In this document: positions 1 to 8,075 of the stretch, piece by piece | How the letters are laid out: every line of letters begins with the position of its first letter | Position numbering within the stretch: position 1 is the first letter of the stretch | From: Halioxenophilus aromaticivorans | GTDB lineage: Bacteria; Pseudomonadota; Gammaproteobacteria; Pseudomonadales; Cellvibrionaceae | Assembly: GCF_042850945.1 (NCBI RefSeq) | Contig: NZ_AP031496.1 | Span: forward strand, 4,774,001-4,838,000 | Direction of reading: 5' to 3' | DNA length: 64,000 nucleotides | The notes under the pieces: model-generated | What the model was told of the DNA's origin: nothing | Databases searched by the model: none | What the model saw: the letters and a program-made list of their open reading frames with translations, nothing else | Made by a program: the position numbers and the translations under genes

Positions 1-1455
1 GTCCGATTTATAGCGATTGGCCAGATCGGCCTCTTGAGCCTTTGCCTCAGAAACGTACTGGGCTTGCTGCAGAGCATCGCGCTGGTTAGCCAAAAGATCG
101 GCCTGTTCTTGTAGCTGTTGATTGGTTTGGGTGAGCTCTTCTTGTTGTTGTTCAAGCCTGGCTTGGGATTCCAGCAGTGATTGACTTTGCTCCTCTAAAC
201 CTTCATTGGTAACCCGCAGCTCCTCGCTTTGGGTTTTTAGTTCTTCGCTCTGGGTTTGCAGCTCTTCACTTTGAATTTGCGTTTGCTCTAGCAGTTGGCG
301 CTGCCGCTCAAGATACTGCGCCGACTGTACCGCCTCCGCCACGGTTGAACTGATATCCTTCAGCAGCTCTAATACCACCGGGGCCGGCTCTGCACTGAAA
401 CCAATCTCAATAAACGCCAGAGTTTTCTTGCGCGAAATAAAGGGCATCATCACGATATGACTGGGTTGCGCCTCGCCGAGGCTTGAGCCAAACTTCAAAT
501 AGCCTTGCGGTACCTCGGACATCAACCGCGTCTGTTGATCTTGCACCACCTGCCCCGCCAACCCCGCTCCGGGCTCAACTGTCATCGAAACGGAATTGAC
601 ATCGGATATACCAAAGGTAGCGACCCGGCCCAGGCTCTGCTGAACCGCACTGCGGTGCCGCACATAGAAGGTACCGCAATCAGCATTCAAATAAGACGCC
701 AACACCTCTAGTACCTTTTGGCCAATCTCTTGGGTTGTTAATTCACCGGACAGGGCTTGGCTTAACTCGATATGCGCATTTTGCTTATATTGATTGAGGC
801 TACGGCTTTTAAACACTCGATTGAAAAATAGCGCCAGAACCGATGTGAGAATCAAACCACACAATGTACTGGCAAAGGCAACCGTTAGAGAGGTTTGATA
901 AGCCTTGCCTTTTTGAGCCAAAGCCTGCTCGTACAGTAAATCATTTTTGCTTAGCAGTTGGTCGATGTCCGTGCGGATGGCATCCATAAGTAATTTGCCC
1001 GCATCGCTGTTAACGATGACTAAGGCCGCTTCCAGATCGTCACCGCGCCGCAACTGCACCGTTTCTCTGAGCTCATCTAACTTAGCCTTAATATTGACTG
1101 CCAACGTTCCAAGGGCATAGTCGCTGTCAATTAGCTCGTGTAAACGAGCTATATCCAACTGACTTTCGCTGGATGCGGTGTAATAGTGCTCTAGGTAATT
1201 TTCATCGGCGGTGAGCAAATACCCTCGCTGGCCGGATTCGGCGTTTTGCACAGAGCGCAGAATGGAATTTAACCGGGAGTTAACCTCGGTGATCTTGGCT
1301 ACCACCGCTGAATCTTTTTGCAACACTTCGATGTTAACGTAGGCCAAGTAGCCGGAGATCAAAAAGAACACAAAAATGATGGCAAAACCTGCCGATAGCA
1401 GCGCTTTACTGGACTGGCCAGCAGTGTTCTTGGATTGGAAAACTGAATGCAACAT
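1..1455 (-). CDS. CHASE3/GAF sensor histidine kinase, N-terminal part (cut by window edge)
   Basis: The reverse strand reads open for 485 codons from ATG at 1455 to the window edge, so the C-terminus is missing. The product opens with a membrane segment (about residues 15-35), then a periplasmic CHASE3-type sensor with the family signature NAESGQRGYLLTADENYLE. A second membrane segment follows near residues 190-210, then a GAF-like domain (about 240-360). It ends in a long Gln/Glu-rich coiled coil with EELxTQSEEL repeats that runs off the window. This order is typical of membrane hybrid kinases whose HisKA, HATPase and receiver domains follow the coiled coil; that kinase part is inferred. The Shine-Dalgarno is weak, so the start is less certain than the frame. 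Confidence 0.85.
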   Translation of the reverse strand, partial: MLHSVFQSKNTAGQSSKALLSAGFAIIFVFFLISGYLAYVNIEVLQKDSAVVAKITEVNSRLNSILRSVQNAESGQRGYLLTADENYLEHYYTASSESQLDIARLHELIDSDYALGTLAVNIKAKLDELRETVQLRRGDDLEAALVIVNSDAGKLLMDAIRTDIDQLLSKNDLLYEQALAQKGKAYQTSLTVAFASTLCGLILTSVLALFFNRVFKSRSLNQYKQNAHIELSQALSGELTTQEIGQKVLEVLASYLNADCGTFYVRHRSAVQQSLGRVATFGISDVNSVSMTVEPGAGLAGQVVQDQQTRLMSEVPQGYLKFGSSLGEAQPSHIVMMPFISRKKTLAFIEIGFSAEPAPVVLELLKDISSTVAEAVQSAQYLERQRQLLEQTQIQSEELQTQSEELKTQSEELRVTNEGLEEQSQSLLESQARLEQQQEELTQTNQQLQEQADLLANQRDALQQAQYVSEAKAQEADLANRYKSD

Positions 1456-1700
1456 AGAAATTGCGCCATTTCGAGCATGTTGGAAGGAAGACAAGCGAGG
1501 GTACGCAAACAGGTACGCCACAGCGGCGCCCGAAGTATAACGTAAACGGGCGCCACAGTGACAAACCAAAGAGACAGCCCGCCCACAACCCTCCCCCTTT
1601 CAACGGTACTATCCAACCCTACTATCCAACGGTACTAGCACTTTCTCTACTGCCGCCCACGAGTTAACCTTAGCACCTTTATTGAGTTAACCACTGACCT

Positions 1701-2072
1701 ATGTCCAACCTAAAAGATCCCAGAGTTTTGTTTGCGGCGGAGCGCACCCTGCTAGCCTGGAACCGCACCAGCCTGGCGTTTATTGCCTTTGGTTTTGTTA
1801 TTGAGCGATCTGGCTTGCTGGTAAAAATACTAGCCCCGGCTGAAACCTCTAACGGCCGGCTTATGGCCATATTTGCGGTGGGCTGTGCGTTTATATTATT
1901 GGGGGTTGGATGTGCCGTATTTTCCGCGTTGCAATACCGCAAAGTGGTGCTGTCGGCGCAGCCCGAAGAGATCCCTCCGGGCTATTCGCCACTGTGGGGC
2001 ACGGCTATTCATTGGCTGGTGGCTCTACTCGGCGTTATTTTGGCCGGCGTGCTAATCCAAGCGCACCTATAG
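1701..2072 (+). CDS. DUF202 (YidH-like) membrane protein
   Basis: A 123-residue inner-membrane protein. Its N-terminus carries the DUF202 signature, DPRVLFAAERTLLAWNRTSL, followed by three hydrophobic segments (about residues 24-45, 55-77 and 100-122). Length and topology fit the YidH/DUF202 family, whose biochemical role is unknown. No good Shine-Dalgarno precedes the ATG. The gene stands alone, divergent from the sensor kinase at the window start, with 245 bases between the two starts. Confidence 0.85.
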   Translation: MSNLKDPRVLFAAERTLLAWNRTSLAFIAFGFVIERSGLLVKILAPAETSNGRLMAIFAVGCAFILLGVGCAVFSALQYRKVVLSAQPEEIPPGYSPLWGTAIHWLVALLGVILAGVLIQAHL

Positions 2073-2612
2073 AGCACCTAGGAGTTCTTTAGGTTGTGTA
2101 TTACTTGAAGAAGTAACCGAACTAAAACCACAACACGCATTACCCCAAATTGCCCTGCGCAGTCCAACCCGCCGGCCGGATAGCCTCATAACCTATTGAT
2201 TTTAATACAAATGATGGCAATTACTGTCTGTAAAAGCGATTCGCCACACAGCTTAGATGTACGCATCATCTAGGCGCATGGCGCCAATTTTCGCCTCTTA
2301 ATGGTGTCTTTTTCCAGGTTTACCACCCGAAACAAAGGCACCAAAAAAAAGCATTTTACTGCACCCTTTCATTCTTCAGGCACCAAAAACAAACAATCCT
2401 GCCGGTCCCACTGGCTTTCATCACGGTTTATCAGGCCTTGCTGAGCTTGGCAGACTATTTGCGTAGAGGGGGTGATCGAAAGCGACAACGCTCTCGGTTG
2501 CGTGCCCACAAGGTGCCACCCTAAATATCTGTTTTCTACTTCGAATGAACAGCTGAATTTAACGCTACGGATCTTATTCCAACAGTAATAATCTACCGAC
2601 AGAGACACATTC
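2073..2612. other. 540-base intergenic region
   Basis: No convincing gene is visible. The only signal I can support is the sigma-54-like promoter listed separately at 2448-2463, about 150 bases ahead of the flavin oxidase start. The rest is AT-richer than the genes and may hold activator sites. Confidence 0.5.
2448..2463 (+). promoter_or_regulatory. Candidate sigma-54 (-24/-12) promoter for the flavin oxidase operon
   Basis: The sequence TGGCAGACTATTTGCG matches the sigma-54 consensus TGGCAC-N5-TTGCW. The invariant GG is at 2449-2450 and the GC at 2461-2462, with the required ten bases between them. Transcription would start near 2474 and leave a leader of about 140 bases before the ATG at 2613. 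A sigma-54 activator gene lies just beyond the operon at 5547-6941, but whether it acts here is inference. Confidence 0.5.
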
Positions 2613-4169
2613 ATGCGCAAATTATCACGACGTCAATTTTTGGCCAACGTCGCGTTGGCTGGCGGCAGCCTGGCTGTGTACAACACCAGCCTTGCCTTAG
2701 ACCTGATTGGCGGCACCGAGAAACTGCAGACACTGGACCTGAAGCCAGCCCAAGGCAATAAAGAAGTTGTGATTCTGGGTGGCGGCGTTGCTGGCCTGGC
2801 CACCGCTTACGAACTGGGCCAAGCAGGCTACAACGTCACTATTCTGGAAGCCAGCCATCGCGTTGGCGGCCGCAATCTAACCCTGCGCCACGGCGACCTG
2901 ATCGACGAGCTGGGCAACCCCAACCACTGCCAGTTCGACGACAAACCCAATCTCTACATGAACGCCGGTCCGGCCCGTATTCCCGGCCACCACCGCCGCT
3001 TATTAAGCTACTGCAAAAAATTCGACGTACCTCTAAGCATCAAAGCCAACCACAACCGCTTGGCCTGGGCCCACGACAAAAACGCCAAAATGGCGGGCCT
3101 AAATCGCCAGCAATACTACGTTTCGGATGCGCGGGGCTTTTTGGCCGAACTGGCTTGGAAGGCACTGGATAAAGACGCCTTTGATAAGCCTCTGTCACCA
3201 GAAGACATGGAAAAATTGGCCGACTTCGTGGCTGGCTTCGGCGATTTGGACAAAAACGGTAAATACACCGGCACCTATCGCTCTGGCGCCAAAACCGACC
3301 GCATGCTCACCCACGGACCCAAAGTAGACCCAATGCCATTGCAGGCCTTGGTCAACCACGATTACTGGCACAACGGTATTCCGCAAATGGAGAGCTTTGA
3401 CTGGCTATCGCCGCTGATGGAACCCAAGGGCGGCATGGACCAGGTTGTAGAGGGCTTCAAACGCAATATCGACGCTAAGGTGGTACTCAAAGCCCAGGTG
3501 CAATCCATTGATGTTGGCAAAGACAGCGTGACAGTGGCCTACCAGCACGATGGCGAGATGAAAACACTCACTGCCGACTACTGCTTCAACAACATTCCCG
3601 CCAACTTCTTGCCGGGCATACCCAATAATTTCAGCAAAACCTATAACGAAGCCATCAACAGCTTTGAGCGACGCGGCCTATTTAAAATTGGCTTCCAGAT
3701 GAAACAGCGTTTTTGGGAAAACGAAGGCATTTACGGCGGCATCAGCTACACCAACGAGCGCATCAATCAAATTTGGTACCCCGGCCACGATATCCACGCC
3801 GAAAAGGGCATCATTTTGGGCGCTTATATTTGGAATCAGGAAAACATCGAGTACTTTTCTGAGCTGCCGTTACCAGAGCGCTTAAAAGTAGCCGCAGAGC
3901 AGGCCTCGGCCATACACCCCAAATACGCCTCTTACATCGACAACGGTGTCAGTATTCCCTGGAACCGCATGAACTATATGATGGGCTGCGGCACTTCAAT
4001 CCCAATGGAGCAACACGAGCAGTATTTCCCCATTGTGCAAAAGCCCGAGGGCAACCGACACTTTTTAATTGGCGACCAAGTGAGCTTTCACCCCGGCTGG
4101 CAGGAAGGCGCACTGGCCTCGGTAGAAACCGCACTGCTGCAATTTAACTCACTGGTTAAAGCCGCCTAA
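2613..4169 (+). CDS. Tat-exported FAD-dependent amine / L-amino-acid oxidase
   Basis: A 518-residue flavoprotein of the flavin monoamine oxidase family. Residues 4-30 form a twin-arginine signal peptide (SRRQFLANVALAGG), so the folded enzyme should be exported with FAD bound. The dinucleotide-binding motif VVILGGGVAGLATAYE lies at about 52-67 and is followed by EASHRVGGRN. The stretch NAGPARIPGHHR resembles the substrate-loop signature of bacterial L-amino-acid oxidases. The reaction would be oxidation of an amine or amino acid to an imine; the substrate cannot be read from sequence. The cytochrome c gene starts 11 bases downstream, so electrons may go to cytochrome c rather than only to oxygen (inference), and the RidA domain behind it fits imine clearance. 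Confidence 0.85.
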   Translation: MRKLSRRQFLANVALAGGSLAVYNTSLALDLIGGTEKLQTLDLKPAQGNKEVVILGGGVAGLATAYELGQAGYNVTILEASHRVGGRNLTLRHGDLIDELGNPNHCQFDDKPNLYMNAGPARIPGHHRRLLSYCKKFDVPLSIKANHNRLAWAHDKNAKMAGLNRQQYYVSDARGFLAELAWKALDKDAFDKPLSPEDMEKLADFVAGFGDLDKNGKYTGTYRSGAKTDRMLTHGPKVDPMPLQALVNHDYWHNGIPQMESFDWLSPLMEPKGGMDQVVEGFKRNIDAKVVLKAQVQSIDVGKDSVTVAYQHDGEMKTLTADYCFNNIPANFLPGIPNNFSKTYNEAINSFERRGLFKIGFQMKQRFWENEGIYGGISYTNERINQIWYPGHDIHAEKGIILGAYIWNQENIEYFSELPLPERLKVAAEQASAIHPKYASYIDNGVSIPWNRMNYMMGCGTSIPMEQHEQYFPIVQKPEGNRHFLIGDQVSFHPGWQEGALASVETALLQFNSLVKAA

Positions 4170-4180
4170 GGAGCAACACT

Positions 4181-5437
4181 ATGCGTTTATGGACAAAACC
4201 TCTCATGGCAGCGGCCTTGCTGAGCGCCCACGGCACGGTTACCCAAGCACAGCAACCCACGCCGGTGCCGGAATCTTATCAGCATTGCACTGTCTGTCAT
4301 GGTACCCAGTTGATGGGCAACGAAACCAACAGTGCACCGCGCTTAAGTCATCTGCAGGATTGGTACTTAACTAACCAACTGAATTCGTTTAGACGCGGCT
4401 GGCGTGGCTCCCACCCGGAGGACCACAAAGGCAACGAAATGCAGGCCGCGGCAAAAAATTTGCCTGAGGACACCCTACAGCAAACCGTCGATTTCATAAC
4501 GTCAACGGTATCGCCGGTGCCTCACCCCACCCTCAACGGTGATGTGGAAAAAGGCAAAGCCTTATTTGCCTCCTGCCAAGCCTGCCACGGCGCAGATGGT
4601 AAAGGTAACGAGGTATTGAAGGCTCCGGCCATTGCCGGGCAAAACGATTGGTATGTGGCCAAGCAGTTAACCAACTTTTTGGCCAACAAGCGCGGTTACA
4701 GCAGTGAAGACAGCAACGGCGTAATGATGAAAGCGGCTTCCCACGTGCTGCAAAATGAGTCCGACGTAATCAACGTCGCCAGCTACGTTGCGTCTTTGGC
4801 GGCGCCAACGGAGGTAGACCGCATTGCCTCCAGCGCAGTGGTAGCCGAATCGACTCAGCAAGCTGGCCACAATATTAGTGCAACAAACACAAACCAAACT
4901 ACAACAAGTCCCTCAAAGGAATCTGGAGAACCCATGAATAAAAAAGCTTTAGCCGCCGCCGCGTTGGCGACGACTCTGTCTGCCGGTGCCGTCGCTGAAA
5001 CCAAACGCTACCCTCTGCCCAACAACAGCACCTTCCCCATTGCCCGTGCAGTTGAAGTTTCTGCCGGTACTGATTTGGTGTATCACAGTGGCCAGGTGCC
5101 TGCAGCAGCAGACGAAAGCGCTGAAAAAGGCAGCCGTAAATACTATGGCGACACCTACACCCAAGCCATGAGTGTATTTAAAAAGTTTGAAAGCTCCCTG
5201 GCAGATATCGGCCTGGGTTTTGGCGATGCCGTCAAACTCACCGTATTCCTGGTGGGCGACCCTGAAATGGACGGCAAAATGGATTTCGGTGGCTTTATGA
5301 AAGCCTACACCCAGCACTTCGGCACCGAAGAACAGCCTAATCTACCCGCGCGCTCGGCTATCCAAATCGCGGGCTTGGCCGGCGGCCCAGGCATGTTGAT
5401 TGAAATTGAAATGGTATTGGCCAAGCCTGAAAAATAA
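4181..5437 (+). CDS. Diheme cytochrome c read through in frame into an exported RidA-like protein
   Basis: A single 418-codon frame starts behind AAGGAG. Residues 1-23 are a Sec signal peptide. Residues 30-215 hold two cytochrome c4-like domains with haem motifs CTVCH and CQACH. A Ser/Thr/Asn-rich stretch (about 216-251) leads straight into MNKKALAAAALATTLSAGAVA, a second complete signal peptide, and then a RidA/YjgF domain (about 275-418) with the expected LPARSAIQ arginine and IEIEMVLA end. RidA proteins hydrolyse reactive imines, which the upstream oxidase would make. An internal start with its own ribosome site exists at 4934. Two once separate genes that lost a stop codon, or a dual-product gene, are both possible; a base error at the old stop is the dull alternative. 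Confidence 0.85.
   Translation: MRLWTKPLMAAALLSAHGTVTQAQQPTPVPESYQHCTVCHGTQLMGNETNSAPRLSHLQDWYLTNQLNSFRRGWRGSHPEDHKGNEMQAAAKNLPEDTLQQTVDFITSTVSPVPHPTLNGDVEKGKALFASCQACHGADGKGNEVLKAPAIAGQNDWYVAKQLTNFLANKRGYSSEDSNGVMMKAASHVLQNESDVINVASYVASLAAPTEVDRIASSAVVAESTQQAGHNISATNTNQTTTSPSKESGEPMNKKALAAAALATTLSAGAVAETKRYPLPNNSTFPIARAVEVSAGTDLVYHSGQVPAAADESAEKGSRKYYGDTYTQAMSVFKKFESSLADIGLGFGDAVKLTVFLVGDPEMDGKMDFGGFMKAYTQHFGTEEQPNLPARSAIQIAGLAGGPGMLIEIEMVLAKPEK
4925..4936 (+). promoter_or_regulatory. Internal ribosome-binding site and start for the RidA part
   Basis: GGAGAA at 4925-4930 stands five bases (counted from GGAG) ahead of ATG 4934. That ATG opens a textbook Sec signal peptide in the same frame as the cytochrome. 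Translation from here gives a free 167-residue exported RidA protein. Confidence 0.65.
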
Positions 5438-5487
5438 ATTTAGGTTTTCGCGCCTACCTTGACGCACCTAACTTGAGTAGTGCGCCA

Positions 5488-5521
5488 CAAACAGGGGAGC
5501 CTTGCGGCTCCCCTGTTTTGT
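5488..5521. terminator. Rho-independent terminator between convergent genes
   Basis: The perfect stem ACAGGGGAGCC / GGCTCCCCTGT with a TTGC loop is followed by TTTTGTA on the plus strand and preceded by an A-rich flank. It can stop the cytochrome-RidA transcript and, less strongly, the opposite-strand regulator transcript. Confidence 0.85.
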
Positions 5522-5546
5522 ATTTAGCTTTTATTTTCAACGGAAA

Positions 5547-6941
5547 CTACTTGCTGAGTTCTACTAACTTGTGATTTAGCTTACGATACAACGAGCGCAA
5601 ACTGATCCCCGCCACCTTGGCCACCCGCTCTTTATCGCCCTGATATTGCGCCATCAACTGCTGCAGATAATTGCGTTCGGCGGTTTTTAAATCCGGCGGC
5701 GCTTCCCAGGCTTCCGACGGCGCACTACTGTTTAACTGTTTTAATGGCTCGCTGGGCAAAGCCTCTGGGGGCGGCGCCGAATCCGGCCAATCTATCTCCA
5801 AGGCTTGTTGAATATCTTGGCCTTCCAACACATTGGTATCCGATAAAATAACCGCGCGATTTAAAATATTGCGCAATTCCCGAATATTGCCGGGAAAGGC
5901 ATAACCACTAAGCTCCGCCACAGCGCTACCAGTAATATGAATTTCCTTGCCGGGGCTGATGCGTTGCAACAGGCTTTTGGCCAGTAAAGGCAAATCCGCC
6001 AAGCGCTCACGCAGTGCCGGTAAGCGCAAGGGAAACACGTTAATTCGGTAATACAAATCCCGCCGAAACTCCCCTGACTCCACCATGCGTTTCAGATTTT
6101 TATGGGTGGCACACACCAAACGAAAATCAGAGTGGCGCAATTGCGATGACCCCACAGCTCGGTAGGTGCCGGTTTCGATTAAACGCAGCAGCTTTACCTG
6201 CATCGACAGGGGCACATCGCCAATTTCATCCAAAAACAAGGTGCCTCCGTCGGCCAGCTCCACTAAGCCGGTACGACGACTACTGGCACCGGTAAAGGCG
6301 CCCCGCACATGGCCAAATAACTCGCTTTCAAACAGGGTATCGGTTAACCCCGCGCACTCTAGCGTCACCAGCGCTTTATCCTTACGCAGGCTGGCCTGAT
6401 GTATGGCACTGGCCACCAACTCTTTACCGGAGCCAGACTCTCCTAACAACAACACCGCCGCATCACTGGCGCTTACCCGAGCCACCTTGGCCAGCATTTG
6501 ATTAAACACCGGCGTTTCACCCACCAGGCTTTTTCCGCTACCCGCCCGGGCGCCGGCCATCGGTACTGCCCGCATTAATTCCACAAAAAATTGCGGCTGG
6601 CCCTGGTCGTCGGGGATGGGGATTAGCTCCACGTCCACATGCTCTGGGCCGCGAGGGGTTTGGTGAACATGCAGTACTCGCTCTTTGTGACCGGATTGCA
6701 CAGCCGCCCCTAACGGGCAGTCTTCTCCTGCCTGGTCACAGGGGATGGAGTAGCCGTGGGAGACACGATAACAGTGCTGGCCCTCAGCCTCGGCATCCCC
6801 GAACAGTTGGCGGTAGCGCTGATTAGTGGCCAATATTTGGTAGTCTCGGCTAACCAGTATCGCTGGGCAATCGTAGCCTTCCAACATATACGCCATAGGT
6901 TGGTGCGGCAATGAAGGGCCATCAGTGGCGATCACAGACAT
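5547..6941 (-). CDS. fisR: FisR-like sigma-54-dependent activator sensing sulfane sulfur
   Basis: A bacterial enhancer-binding protein of 464 residues from ATG 6941. The N-terminal PAS-like sensor has Cys57, Cys68 and Cys75, spaced 11 and 7 residues apart. This is the spacing I recall for Cys53/64/71 of Cupriavidus FisR, where polysulfide links the cysteines and activates the protein. The central AAA+ domain has Walker A GESGSGKE (about 167-174) and the sigma-54 contact loop GAFTGA (about 214-219). The C-terminus is a Fis-type helix-turn-helix. It diverges from the dioxygenase-SQR operon, which has a sigma-54 promoter. A longer frame from TTG 7001 exists, but that TTG reads as TTGACA and may be a -35 box. 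Confidence 0.88.
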   Translation of the reverse strand: MSVIATDGPSLPHQPMAYMLEGYDCPAILVSRDYQILATNQRYRQLFGDAEAEGQHCYRVSHGYSIPCDQAGEDCPLGAAVQSGHKERVLHVHQTPRGPEHVDVELIPIPDDQGQPQFFVELMRAVPMAGARAGSGKSLVGETPVFNQMLAKVARVSASDAAVLLLGESGSGKELVASAIHQASLRKDKALVTLECAGLTDTLFESELFGHVRGAFTGASSRRTGLVELADGGTLFLDEIGDVPLSMQVKLLRLIETGTYRAVGSSQLRHSDFRLVCATHKNLKRMVESGEFRRDLYYRINVFPLRLPALRERLADLPLLAKSLLQRISPGKEIHITGSAVAELSGYAFPGNIRELRNILNRAVILSDTNVLEGQDIQQALEIDWPDSAPPPEALPSEPLKQLNSSAPSEAWEAPPDLKTAERNYLQQLMAQYQGDKERVAKVAGISLRSLYRKLNHKLVELSK

Positions 6942-7073
6942 AACATTGCCATTTTTGACAGAATAAAAACCAAATCTGGCACCCACCGCAATATTTGTCA
7001 AACTTGAGTCTTACACCCAAACTAAAAACGAAAAAATCGTATGTTTTTCAATTGGTTACGAAACCACCCTGGG

Positions 7074-7089
7074 TGGCATAGATGGTGCT
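7074..7089 (+). promoter_or_regulatory. Candidate sigma-54 promoter of the persulfide dioxygenase operon
   Basis: TGGCATAGATGGTGCT carries GG at 7075-7076 and GC at 7087-7088 with exactly ten bases between, as sigma-54 requires. Transcription would begin near 7100, which rules out ATG 7082 as the gene start and supports ATG 7145. A 6-bp inverted repeat, CCACCC-T-GGGTGG (7064-7076), runs into the -24 element. Confidence 0.65.
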
Positions 7090-7144
7090 AGCTGATCATT
7101 TTGATAAAGCTGAAATATTAGAAGCCATAGCCGGAGCCAGAAAA

Positions 7145-8041
7145 ATGACTCAAGCCAACGTAAATATCCCCGCCACTATCCCAGAGGTAGCGACTTTTTT
7201 CGATAAAGACTCCAACACCTTTTCCTACGTGGTCATCGACCCCAGCAGCCAACACTGCGCCATCGTGGATTCGGTATTGGATTTTGACTACGCCTCAGGC
7301 AATACCCACACCAACGGCGCGGACGATATTATCGCCTACGTCAAAAAGCACCAGCTCACCGTAGAATGGCTGATAGAAACCCACGTCCACGCCGACCACA
7401 TCTCCGCAGCGCCCTATATTCAGCAGCAAGTGGGCGGCAAACTGGGCATCGGCGAGCACATACTCACCGTGCAGGAGACCTTCGGCAAAATATTCAATGA
7501 AGGCACCGACTTCGCCCGCGACGGCTCACAGTTCGACCACCTATTTGAGGACGGCGAAAACTACCAGGTTGGTGGCATCAACTGCACAGCCCTTCACACG
7601 CCCGGGCACACCCCAGCTTGTATGGTGCATGTTATTGGCGATGCGGCTTTTGTCGGTGACACCTTATTTATGCCCGATGCCGGCACCGCGCGGGCGGACT
7701 TCCCCGGCGGTGACGCCGGTGTACTGTTTGATTCCATTCAAAAAATTCTGGCGCTGCCGCCACAAACTCGCATTTTTATGTGCCACGATTACCAGCCCAA
7801 CGGCCGCCCACTGGAATTCCAAACCACCGTGGCACAGCAACGGGACGACAATATCCACGTTAACGCCGGCACCGCTCGTGAGCACTTTGTGCAGCTGCGC
7901 GAAAATCGCGATGCGACTCTGTCCATGCCGCGACTGATTTTGCCGTCGCTGCAAGTCAATATGAAAGCTGGCCACCTACCCGAGCCGGAATCCAACGGCG
8001 TGGCTTATTTAAAAATTCCCCTGAATCTTTTTCATGAATGA
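7145..8041 (+). CDS. pdo: ETHE1/Blh-type persulfide dioxygenase (metallo-beta-lactamase fold)
   Basis: A 298-residue metallo-beta-lactamase-fold protein. The metal motif THVHADHIS, the HTPGHTPAC segment and FVGDTLFMPDAG fit the persulfide dioxygenase branch (ETHE1/SdoA/Blh), which oxidises glutathione persulfide to sulfite with an Fe(II) centre. ATG 7145 was chosen because GGAG lies about ten bases upstream and the sigma-54 promoter at 7074-7089 would start transcripts after the upstream ATG 7082. The SQR gene follows after 34 bases. SQR would oxidise sulfide to persulfide and this enzyme would take the persulfide to sulfite. Confidence 0.88.
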   Translation: MTQANVNIPATIPEVATFFDKDSNTFSYVVIDPSSQHCAIVDSVLDFDYASGNTHTNGADDIIAYVKKHQLTVEWLIETHVHADHISAAPYIQQQVGGKLGIGEHILTVQETFGKIFNEGTDFARDGSQFDHLFEDGENYQVGGINCTALHTPGHTPACMVHVIGDAAFVGDTLFMPDAGTARADFPGGDAGVLFDSIQKILALPPQTRIFMCHDYQPNGRPLEFQTTVAQQRDDNIHVNAGTAREHFVQLRENRDATLSMPRLILPSLQVNMKAGHLPEPESNGVAYLKIPLNLFHE

Positions 8042-8075
8042 TTAACCTGTAACAATAACAATAAAGGAGCGGCCT

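Noticed and set aside
6976..6987. Second sigma-54-like motif TGGCACCCACCGC upstream of the dioxygenase
   Set aside because: GG and GC are only eight bases apart; sigma-54 needs ten. The element at 7074-7089 has the right spacing.
6942..7001. Twenty-residue N-terminal extension of the FisR-like regulator from TTG 7001
   Set aside because: The codon reads TTGACA, a likely -35 box, and no ribosome site precedes it. ATG 6941 gives a normal family length.
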